This document shows, piece after piece, positions 12,805 to 23,218 of a stretch of 64,000 nt of DNA. This DNA is from Diploscapter coronatus. Lineage: Eukaryota; Nematoda; Chromadorea; Rhabditida; Rhabditidae. Positions within the stretch are counted from its first letter, which is position 1. Every line of letters starts with the position of its first letter. The notes beneath the pieces are model-generated. The model saw only the letters and a program-made list of their open reading frames with translations. It ran no database searches and was not told the origin of the DNA. Location of the stretch: the NCBI GenBank assembly GCA_964036155.1, contig OZ038423.1, forward strand, positions 62,263,249-62,327,248. Direction: 5' to 3'. Both the position numbers and the translations under genes were made by a program.

Positions 12805-15512
12805 GAAATCACAAAAATTTGTTAAAAATGGGTTCTTTCAGATACAATTCTTGGATTCCCGAATTCTATCGTGAAAATTTAGAATATCTAGAAGTTAGTG
12901 AGAACAGAGGAAATCTGGCGTACCTGATTCATTTGCGGTGAATGACGATTATTTCTGGAGACCTTTCGGATTTTATTGAACTCGCTCTGAAATGGTAGGA
13001 TTGTTAGCATTTGAGGAGAGGATGCATAAAAATTCTCGAACATTAGCGGGACTTTGATCTAACAGCAAACAGATGATTTTTACCGAATATTTCAGAATTA
13101 TAATGAACTTTAGGATCCAAAAGGAAACTGATATTTTGAAGACGGATTTTGCTGTAGAACTTTGTCAAGAGTTAATTTTACATTTTTCAAAAGAACTTCT
13201 CAAAATGGAGGAATCTAATATCTTGAAAGTTTGTTTAACTCAGTAAAACCATTTTATTATGATGACTACCTCTTCTAGCCACAATGATAGTTTGATAAAA
13301 TTAAGATTTTGAAGAGTGCGAGTCAGAATTGATACTAAAAATTTGTAGAATCTGGTTCAGAAATCGGGAAGGAATTATTCCAAAATTTCTGAATTAAGTT
13401 TGGGACAAAAATTCATCTCTATTTTCAAAATTGTGCATTTATCGAATTTCATGGAAGGCAGTTTTTCCGAGTTATTCAACATGCAAAGAGATGGAAAAGA
13501 TTTCGAAGATTTTTGTAAGATGACACAATAAAATCGACGTTTATTATTGTGCTTTTCATATTTTATCTTCTCTTTTCCATTTTATATTCATTCTATTATT
13601 GAATAAGAGATAGAGAATTTATTTAGAAGCACCCCAAAGAAAGCGGAGATGATAGGACAAGAGTTGGTATTGTTTCTCACAAACCTTTTGTATGGTTCTG
13701 ATCTTACGAAGGCTTGAGAATTTTAAAAATCAGAACAAGTTTCGATACTTACCAAATATTTACAAATTCTCTCGTGAGAAAGGTCTAGCTTCGTGATTCG
13801 GCCTTTTATATCTCCTTGTTCGTGCAAAGTAAACTATCCCAAGTTGGGCATTTGGGCATAGAAAACTAAAAGATCAACATTAATGTAATCATTATGTGGC
13901 TGAAGTCATGAAGTTTGGTGCCACAAATAATCTCTTAGGTAAAGACGTTAGCAGGTTTCAAACCGCTCTGTTGATTTTAAAACACATGTATGTAGACTTT
14001 AAAATTTACAGTAGCATGTTTAAAATACAGTAGAGAGCAGGAATCGGGTTCTATTTTCTGAATTTCAACATCCAAAAAATCATTTTCGAGTCTGTAGATA
14101 ATCAAATAAATAGAGTTCTTATATGATACAAGTTGTATATGATCAATCTTCACTTATTCAGTGCTTATTATTAGTAATTTTGCCATTATTATCAGTTTAG
14201 CAAATTCACTATCACCTTACATCGGATAAATCTTAAACTTTTGCAACATCAATTGCATATGATTTTTCACCTTATTATTTAGTGAATCAAATTTGGCTCA
14301 TTCCCATAAACACCCCGTTTATGGTATCCAATAAATATGTTGAAAAGTATCACAGTATTCAAAGATTACGGTATCACAGAGCAATCGTCAATATCCACTT
14401 TTTTATAAACAACTCTCAATTCAGGTAGACTAATTTTTCTATTCACTAAAAATGATCGTTCAACTTACACGTAACAGTTGACCTATTTCGTCCAACATCG
14501 TCACTAGGTTAGAACCCACTTTATTTAAAGATCGAAAAGTAGACTCAAGGAGGTAGTCCGGTCTAAGTTAATATTTGCTTAATATGGGCAGGTACCTTTC
14601 TGGAGTTCGCTTTTTACTTTTTTCACGTTACTGTCCGAAGTAAAGTGTATGAAATGGAAAACTTACAGACTGTTGTGAGTTTGCGATATTTCAATCACCT
14701 CACTCGATTGAGAGTTCATCGACCGTAAACAAAAACTGAAAAGGAACACTTTTGTCGGCTTCAAAAATCTCACGTTTCAAAAGAAATTTATGGATGAAAT
14801 CAATTATTCGGGGGACAGGAATAAGATGGTACTGGCAGCATATATCGTCTACAATATAACAACACAATTTATGGCAACTCACAACATGTTTCATAGATGC
14901 ATGCTAACAAAATGTAGAAAAAGTGTGCCGTTATTTTAAAACTCAATAATCTGCATTCGATACGGCTGAGCATGTTCAAAATATGTAATAAGAACCCAAT
15001 TCATGCCTTTTGTGAAGTATTTAGGTATTTCTCCTGATGTGAATATCGGGGTCAACCTTCATCTTAATCCTGACTTGGCGATTTAAAGATGAGGTTAATT
15101 TTTGTTGCGCTCTTTATTATATCAAAATCGAAAATTAACGGAAATAAATAATCATTATAACAAAGTTCTTTACAGAATTTTTGAAATTCATAGCAATCAG
15201 CTCTGTTTGACATGGAAATCAGATACAAATCTGACTAGTTGAACAAAGAATTATATTATCATACTTGACTTTATTCGATATCATGGTCTTTACCTTCCAA
15301 AGTGACGCAATGAGTGCGTGCAAGTACTCTGCTTCATTCTGTTTTACTTATTACACCCTGTTTGCTGCTTCGCTCAGCTGCTCAGCTTTCTCTATTTCTG
15401 CTAAGCTTTGTCCTCCCTCTTTTATTCCTTCCTTTGTTTCTCTTCTTCTCTTCTATTTCTCCACCTTCAAGCCTGCATTCTCAAAATTTGTCGATTTTCC
15501 AATCACAAACCG
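12805..15512. other. Divergent intergenic region between SLC26 and F-box genes
   Basis: 2.7 kb, AT-rich, no convincing exons. The only structured part is a pyrimidine-rich tract on the + strand at about 15320-15480, just before the start of the F-box gene. The SLC26 promoter should lie near 12.8-13.7 kb, but I see no recognisable motif. Confidence 0.55.
15320..15480 (+). promoter_or_regulatory. Pyrimidine-rich upstream tract of F-box gene
   Basis: C/T-rich run on the sense strand directly 5' of ATG 15513, matching similar tracts upstream of other genes here. Promoter or 5' UTR role is inferred from position and composition only. Confidence 0.35.
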
Positions 15513-18184
15513 ATGTGTTCTTCATCCAATGATGTCTGTCTACTCGACTTGCTTCCTTTGGTAGGCCTATTTTCCTTTATTCGCTAAAAATTGACGAAAT
15601 TTCGTTTATTTTGATGTATATTTCAGAAAAGAAAGCTATTCGATTTTTGATTCTTTTATAAAAATCTGAGGCACTTTGCTCTTACATGATTTCGTAATAA
15701 TTTCTGTCACATCAACCATTAGCTAATGAGCAAAGTTCACTAGGTCAATAATGAATTAGAAAATAATTATTCTTTAAAGATAATTATAATTTGTTGATAT
15801 TATTATTATTCTAATTCAGGTTTGCGTACACCGTCTGTGCAATTTTCTGTCAGAAAAGGACGTGTTCCACTGCTGCGAAGTGTCTCGACGATTCTACGCT
15901 CTGTTCATCGACAATCGACCAAATTGTTCCATAACCATTTCGGTTGTGAGTATCCCCCTCTATTGATTTTCCAATGTTTGCCAATCTGCAAAACTCTTCA
16001 TTTTTAACCGACTGTTTTTGAAGCTATTACATAAAAAAAAAGCTTGTGATAAGATAATAATGTTATCGTAGAAGATATGAAGCTGAAATGAATAATCTGC
16101 AAAAGTATCAACATTGCATCGTTTGAAATATTATAGATCTTCTAAGAAGGATAACTTCTTCTCATAGCGCAGTAACGGTCGAAAGTGTGAAACACGAGCG
16201 TGGTGTTTAGAAATAGAAAATTTGCATAATTATTCTTAGTCGATTCTTCTGAGATTTATCATGCCTTAGATGATACTAAGCACAGTCCTATGTCAAATTT
16301 TAACTAGGCCGTTCAAGATAACTCTGCAAATAGTCGATTCTAAAATAATCTTTCCGGTCAAGTTTAGCACAAGTGCATTTCGTATTGCTATGGTATTGCG
16401 ACTACAATCTAAATTAAAAAATGTCTGCAATTTTATTATTCAATTGAATGTTTATTTAGTCGCTACTACCAGCGGAAGAGCACGTGGATCGTCTGTTTCA
16501 TTTGATCTATGAGCACGGCCACACGCGGCATCGACTCTATGCTCACATGCGGCTGTGCAAGAAGTGTAGGAATGAAGTGAAAAGCGTTTTCAGGCTTAGG
16601 TTGGTTGTTAAAATATTATATGAAGCCGTTCTGATAAGATCATCTTGACAGTAAATATCACAGATCCTTCATTTCAGAAAGAAATCCGAGATCAGCAATG
16701 ACAACTCCGAATTTCTGACGGATATCAAGAAGAAGCTGGAAGCCGTCAGGGATGTATCGAAAAGGAAGTTCGTCGAGCAGAAAAAGATGGAGATTCGAAA
16801 AGATCTGAAGCCGGGAGAGATGCTGAAAGGGGACATCGAACAGAAGATCAACGAGAAGGCCACGGAACTGCTCAGACAGAAAGTGTAGGTTTTATTTAGA
16901 ATCTTCAAAAATGTCATATAGTAATATCGCAATTTGAAGAAATGCTAAGGATGAAGAAAGTGATATAAAACGATATAAATTATCTTGATTACAATGTCTA
17001 ATTACACTATTTTACAACATTAAAAAATTCCTAATTTTTTCTATTCATCATTTTCTTTAAAGTGAAGACAAGCCTGAGCCTGTCCCGACACCTCGACCTG
17101 ATGCCGACAAACAGAAGGCCATTCTCGTCAGAATTGGAGGGCAGATGAGACTTCTCACAGAAAAGGATGTCGAGGAGAATAATGTTAGTCTTATTTTCTA
17201 GGATTATTTAATTTTTCAAATGGGTGTGATGTCCCAGATTTGAAATGTGAATGCATAAAGTTTATGAAAACCTGATTATGCATCCGGATCTTTATATTTT
17301 TGAGTATTGCAGGTAGAAATTTTATTCCAACTCTTGAATGAATATTTGCTGAGAGTTAATCAAATCATAAAACGACCTGAACCAACTGGGGACATTAGAT
17401 TCAATGCCATCAACTTGAGGCATTCCGCGAGCAAGCTGACATGGGATGGAGGGAGGAGCCGACTGGATGGATGTTTGGCTACGAAATGAGACTCGAGGAG
17501 GAGATTTGCAGGGAGTGTGCTGTGCACAAGGCCAACTGCATCCGGATCGATGTTCAATATGAGGTAGAGTGATATTTTCAATTTGTGATTAAGCTGATTT
17601 CCATACTGATATAAATGATAAAATGGAAAGTTAAATTAAGCTTGATCTTCATTTATCCCCTACTGCTCATATAGTAAATTCAATAACCATGAATAGAATG
17701 AGAATTGATAAACTAGAATAGCCGCAAATGGAAATCAAACCAGAATTAAGTTATCATTCAATAAATAAAAATCTGTCATTCGGAAATTATTGATAAGTTT
17801 TAGAGTTCTTCTGAAGAAATCCGAACAGAGCGAATGCAGTATGACGAAGCGATTGAATCACGACTTACTTTGTTCTGTCGACTCTACAACCCGAAGAAAT
17901 TGTTGGTCCGATGTGTAAGTTTCAAAAAATCTTAATTTAATCGTCATTCCCAACTTCAGCTCGACTTCTCTCAATCGTATCTGCTTCCCCCTATTGCCCA
18001 TTCATTCTCGGAAGTGATGATCGAAGCTGCCCCGCAGGATCTCACCTCTCTGCAGACATTCTACAAACTCTCGCAGGACACGACTTTCAAATTCGTCACG
18101 ATCGATCCGACGATCATAATGCTGAGCAATGAAATGGCCGAAGATGATGACGGCGCATCGTCAACGTCTTCTGATGAAGAGTAG
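15513..18184 (+). CDS. F-box-like protein, otherwise unrecognised
   Basis: Eight exons encode 380 aa: 15513-15560, 15820-15945, 16460-16599, 16678-16884, 17063-17183, 17399-17563, 17804-17914, 17960-18184. All junctions keep phase and the stop is TAG 18182. Residues about 12-45 resemble an F-box: an LLPL start, then LSEKDVFHCCEVSRRFYALF, the pattern through which F-box proteins bind Skp1 in SCF ubiquitin ligases. Next come a Cys/His-rich stretch (HTRHRLYAHMRLCKKCRNEV), a long Lys/Glu-rich probable coiled coil (exons 4-5), and a C-terminal half with no repeat I can name, ending in an acidic DDD...SSTSSDEE tail. Exon 6 needs an acceptor at 17398, because reading from the earlier AG at 17312 runs into stops. 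No substrate-binding domain is recognisable, so ligase function is inferred from the N-terminus alone. AATAAA lies at 18424. Confidence 0.75.
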
Positions 18185-18423
18185 ATAAATTAGTGTGATT
18201 CAAGGGGTGAAATGGAATTCACTCATAGAGACTGTTTAGATTAGATATTCCTGGCAACCAAACATCATGTGAGGTTAACGACTTCGGGAACGATAGTGAA
18301 ATTTCCGACCCACCCTCTTACGAATTTTAGGAAATGTATTTATGAGATGCTCATGATATTTGTCTGTGATATGTCTGCAAATTGTTTCTTGCAACTGTTT
18401 TGTTCAAACGAAGTTTGAATTTC

Positions 18424-18429
18424 AATAAA
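18424..18429 (+). terminator. Polyadenylation signal AATAAA (F-box gene)
   Basis: Canonical hexamer about 240 nt after the stop codon at 18184, on the coding strand. Confidence 0.5.
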
Positions 18430-18806
18430 ACGAATTTATTACCGAACGAACGGAGGAGCATCAAAGTGAACAATTTATTGAAGTGCATACATAGTAACTC
18501 AGAAGTACATTTTGATCTTATTACCCAAGTAAATCGAAAATCCCGGAGAGATCACCTCTTACTCTTTCGTTTTCGTCTCCAGACTGATAATTGTTATCGT
18601 CAGCCAATCCTTCCAAAAAAATGTTTGCTCCATGTAAGATACTGATGGAATTTTTTCAGGATGACCTCGTGATTTTTAATTTCTTTCTAGGAGAACAACT
18701 GGATCGATGCCCCTGATGCTCATGATCGGCCGCAATAACCAAACTCATTCGACCTAGAATCAACACTTTCCCCAAAATTCATAGTTCCTAATTTGTCTGC
18801 AAAATG

Positions 18807-18809
<3 letters not shown>

Positions 18810-18834
<25 letters not shown>
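18810..18834. repeat. Poly-T homopolymer, 25 nt
   Basis: Uninterrupted run of T on the + strand; length may be inexact because of sequencing slippage. Confidence 0.9.
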
Positions 18835-18841
<7 letters not shown>

Positions 18842-19073
18842 AATAATAAAATATATCTTTTCATTAAATATTAATGGAATTTTAAAGTCGATGATATTTT
18901 ATTTGCATCAAGACGAAGGAAATGGAATAAATAGATTGTTTCTAATGTCGTTCTAATTCACCTGTCGACTGAAGTATATAATTTGAAGTTTTCTAGAATG
19001 TATCAAGACAGCGCGATAAATTTCGATTCTATTGGTACCTATAAAATTTTCTAATTTTTCGATAATTTTACCT

Positions 19074-21897
19074 ATGAAAATGGAAGGATATAATATGAGC
19101 AGTAAGATATATTAATTTAAAGGATAAAAAATTTCTCCATAATAATATCACTATATGAAAAATTTTGTAGGGTCTTAATTAAAATACGATTTTTCAGTGT
19201 TAAATATTATTGAATTCATTAAACAGTCTGGAGGTTTTTACTTTGTGTTGATTATTGTCCCCATTATACTTATTTTTCTAATTATTATACCTAATCTACT
19301 GCTAATAATTTCCGACAGAGAATTATTGGAATTAAAGGATGTAATTTAACTTATTTGGCAAATATCATAAAATTATTGATTATAGGCGCCCTATTATCCA
19401 CTATATTATCAAATGAGAAGATTGGCAAATTTCTTTCCTGCTATGTTAGCTTCATTATCATTAATAATATTTGTCTCACTTGTTATGGATGCATTAGGCT
19501 TATATCTTTCTGGTAATTCGCATTCTTTAAAATTTCTCTATACAGTAGTGATTAAAAGTTTTGAAAAATTATCGCTATGAACCCAGACTGGTATATTTCA
19601 TAGTTGCGGATTAATTAGAATGAAACTTCACACACATATTCTTCTCTATGTATTGAGAATTCTTGACAATTTTCACTCGAATTTATCTACAATTAGTGAT
19701 CCTATCAGACTACATTCATAATCAATTGTTCCAAACTTTTAACCTTCACTGTACACTCGTTTTTAGAAAAGTAATTTAGGATTAACTGTGAACAATCCTG
19801 ATAATATAATTATTCATTTGGTAAGAAGTTCGCGAATGACGAAATGAGTTCTTGAATTGGAAACTTTTGAAGTTCGATTATTGCCTACACTATTTCATAA
19901 ATACACTCGATTTAAAACGCTATACTATCATTTTCTCATTTCATCATTTGGTCATATATACAAAAAAAATTTCATTATTTGATCAATTACAGGCTAAACA
20001 TTTGCTAGATAACTATGCCTTGGTGCAATTTATCATATGGTTTTGTTATTTCTTCATTTGCCTCGTCTTCTTGATGCCGACAGTGAGTTCAACCGTAGCA
20101 TTGCTTAGCATCTGCCTTATTATCCAACGACTTGTGCTCATATATGAACCACCACGACTAACAAATCTGCTTACCAAGTAAGTGAAAAATCATTTGCACT
20201 ATTAATACAATGAAAATTGCAGGGATAATTTGAAAAGGATCATTCGTTGCATCATGTCGCTTGCGATAATTCTAAATCTAGTGTATTGGATTATAATCAT
20301 GTTTATGCTTAACTATAAAAAATTAGAATATGGACTAATTCTAATCGTAAGTTGAAAACATCACGTTTTTAATACTTTAACCATGTGCAGTGTTATGATT
20401 AGAGAGGCCAAGTCTACTTCTTTCAAAAGAGGGAAAGAACGCATGAAAATTTCCGTCGCTTCAATTATCGTTAATTAGTTGATAATTTCATGAAACCGAA
20501 ATACTAAATAAGGTAATAAATAGTTCCCGAAATGGTGGCGTCGTTGGTTTTTCGAAAAAAAAAACACTTGGCCTCTCTAGTCATGATACAATAGGAGATA
20601 AAGGTTTCGAGTCACCTATCCTCTATCCCTGTGTCGATGTTTAGAAAAGTCGCTTGCACTTCTTCAGGTTTGGCTGAAATTTAGCATAATTTCATGTTTT
20701 CCACGTATAATATGTTTTCACCAATTCAGCTAATTCAATCAGTGCAGAGTGCAGATTTTGAAATTTTTGATGTCGACACAGAATGAGGATTATCCGATAG
20801 TTTTGTTCGACACTGTGTAACCCTTTCTTACGTTACTTCATTCTATTTTATTTTTGATGCACTATAAATCGCATAATAATTCAGCATATTTAGGTATCAT
20901 CCTTATCTTTGGATATTCTGGCTCTTTTTGGGTCGCTTCTCTACTTTGCTCTATATTTCAAATTTCGTGATTTGACAAGAATATCGACAAATCCTCAACA
21001 TAAAGCCGGTAATCGAAGGATATTATATACAATGATACCTTTATTCGTGCAGCATGTAAGCAAATTAAACAGTTGGTTTATTTGATCTCTTTGGCTGTTA
21101 AACTCGGACATCACAGGGACAGGATGCAAAACCTGATCTGGGATGCCCCTTAAGGCTTAACTTTTTAATTGGGCTTTTATAAATGTCAATTCAACTCTAA
21201 TTCATCGTGTTATAACATTGTCGAAGAAATGATGATGTATTGAGATTGAAATCAGTGAGAAAAAGATTTAAGGAACGCTTTAATCCGAAGATGACAAACG
21301 GGGAACGGTCACTGCATACCAAAATCTTTGGTATGCAGTGACATACACCCATTTTGTGGATAGGGGTTACTGCCAGTACAACTAAATTCATTTTTCTATT
21401 GAGTGATTTGATTTACGACGTTTGAAATTATATAATTATTTCATATACAAAAATAACCATAAAAATTAATTTAGATATCAACGATCAGCTCGTCAGTATT
21501 ATTATACTTATATTATAGTAATGATTTAAAGCGTGCTCAAAATAAAACAAAACTTTAAGCATCAAACATGGATGACACTTTCGCTAAATATGAGGCGACT
21601 TTCATAGTTTCACGGATATTTGACGCATTCTTGTCGTGCATAACTATGCCACTTTCGTTTATAGTTGCCAGTCCGAAACGACGCCAGGCCATTAGACAAT
21701 ATTTTTCGAAAATGTATGAAATTACAATATTAAAAAATGGCAAATTTCTAAATGTTAGTTGCGTAATTCTTAATTCAGCTGACATGAATTTCAGAAGGAA
21801 CAATAAACTGAAGCCTTTGACGTCCATGATCAACGACAATAATCGTAATAATGAAATTAATTCATCATCGAATCAAAATATATCTGCAATTGCATGA
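19074..21897 (+). CDS. Rhodopsin-like seven-transmembrane receptor (nematode 7TM family)
   Basis: Eight exons encode 377 aa: 19074-19101, 19198-19340, 19386-19512, 20009-20177, 20223-20346, 20894-21055, 21475-21517, 21560-21897; phases close to a TGA at 21895. Seven hydrophobic segments: FVLIIVPIILIFLIIIPN (TM1); the FFPAMLASLSLIIF region (TM2); FIIWFCYFFICLVFL with following helix (TM3); IMSLAIILNLVYWIIIMFML (TM4); LDILALFGSLLYFALYF (TM5); FVQHISTISSSVLLYL (TM6, spanning exons 6-7); FLSCITMPLSFIVA (TM7). A basic SPKRRQAI and an Asn-rich tail follow. The arrangement fits nematode peptide- or chemoreceptor-type GPCRs such as the srw/FMRFamide-receptor-like class, but subfamily and ligand cannot be given. 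It is followed 275 bp downstream by a truncated relative sharing the TM1-TM2 exon structure. Intron 5 carries a MITE-like element and intron 6 a perfect hairpin. Confidence 0.8.
20395..20584. mobile_element. MITE-like element in GPCR intron 5
   Basis: About 190 bp bounded by 19-bp inverted termini at 20395-20413 and 20566-20584 (18 of 19 identical, core AGAGAGGCCAAGT). The interior has no open frame. ATGAT occurs at both edges (20395-20399 and 20583-20587) and may be a target-site duplication. The size and termini fit a non-autonomous DNA transposon. Confidence 0.65.
21308..21342. repeat. Perfect hairpin (16-bp stem, 3-nt loop)
   Basis: GTCACTGCATACCAAA and its exact reverse complement are separated by ATC. 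It lies in intron 6 of the 7TM receptor and may be the relic centre of a foldback element. Confidence 0.85.
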
Positions 21898-21979
21898 TAA
21901 ATGTCAAATTTCTAACCTCAATGAATGGTCTTTAAAAATCTTATTTCATAAAATATGTTTGCGATAAACCTAGCTCATA

Positions 21980-21985
21980 AATAAA
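21980..21985 (+). terminator. Polyadenylation signal AATAAA (7TM receptor)
   Basis: Hexamer 83 nt after the receptor stop codon, on the coding strand. Confidence 0.5.
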
Positions 21986-22171
21986 TAATTTGTCTGTAAA
22001 CCTAAGCACAAGGCACAAAATAAAAATGTCAGCTTTTTTCTAGTCAATATGCCAAATTGCTACATATGATTTTATAATCAGTTTTTATATAATGGTGTGA
22101 AAACTCGTTTTTCAATTTCAACTTCATTGCATCAAATCATAAAAGAGATAATTACTCCCATTGACTCTTCA

Positions 22172-22542
22172 ATGATTTTACCTGAGCACATTAATGGTAA
22201 TTATCTTAATTTTCATGTATCTGATTAAATTATGCATATTGATATTTAGACTTCAATGTTATCGATTTTATAGGATTATTTGGAATAGTCGCATTTGCCG
22301 ATGCGATTATTTTTATTCCAACAATTTCTAATATCCTCTTAGCAATTTCAAACGACAAACTAAGGGAGTTTAAAGATGTGACTCGGAATTTTCGAGAATA
22401 TAATTTCCAATAGTTTGATTAGGCACTTTATTATCCGCTACTGTTTTATACGCGACGAATAGCACGTATCTATTCGCTAACTTTAATAACATTTGTTTCT
22501 TTTGATTTTATAAGAATTCATTTGTACAAATCTACCAACTGA
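22172..22542 (+). pseudogene. Truncated tandem copy of the 7TM receptor
   Basis: Three exons (22172-22196, 22274-22377, 22423-22542) encode about 80 residues equivalent to TM1, the first intracellular loop and the start of TM2 of the upstream receptor. The loop matches residue by residue in type: NILLAISNDKLREFKD then ALYYPLLFYTRRIARIY, against NLLLIISDRELLELKD then APYYPLYYQMRRLANFF. The same intron falls after Lys-Asp in both copies, here only 45 bp long. The frame ends at TGA 22540, and no later transmembrane exons are seen before the jac-1 3' end. It is most likely a decayed duplicate; a short membrane protein remains possible. Confidence 0.65.
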
Positions 22543-23218
22543 AAAATATTATCAATCTACGAATTTTTCTTAATCATTAGATAAGTCATGAATTAACATG
22601 CTCGATATTTGAATTTACGATCATCATAGTTTAGCAAAATTTATTCAATTCAACATTCAACGAATACAAAATTTATAAATATATTTGTAGAAATTTACAT
22701 ATTTCATCATCGTAAATAGCTAGAAATCATGAAAAACATCAAATGAACGAATGAATAAAAATGATAAAATGCACATTTGAAAGAAAAATCGAAAACAGCG
22801 AAGAACTACCGGTTGAGAGGAAGACATAAGTGCTTTGATGCAGTGAAGATTGAAAAATGAGGGCTTATTTAGAGAGAATGCAGATTTGAAAATGAACGGA
22901 AGGAAATAATATTTTGGAATCATAATTTACATCTGATTACTGTAGCAGTCTAAAATAAGTTGTACATTCGTGAGAAACGAGTTTTATAGATATTTTTCCA
23001 GTGAAGATAAACTCATTTGGTCGAGAAATAAATTGGAAATATGCATTTCAAAAGAGTGTGTTTGAAAATCTCGAATAAAAGTAAAAATTTAAAGAAAAAA
23101 TCTAAAATTGTTTGATCCATTAGAATTTGATTGACGAATTTTTCGGACAGACTTGTAAAACTTATAGGAAACCTATTTCAAAATTCTGAAGTATAGATTT
23201 TACAAGCCTTGTCTGTGT
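22543..23218. other. Spacer and 3' flank of jac-1
   Basis: AT-rich sequence between the truncated receptor (+) and the convergent 3' end of the catenin gene (-). Nothing else recognised. Confidence 0.55.

Larger units (their letters stand above)
18185..19073. other. 3' UTR and spacer downstream of F-box gene
   Basis: Contains AATAAA at 18424-18429, a 25-T homopolymer at 18810-18834 and AT-rich sequence. No supported coding exon. Confidence 0.55.
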
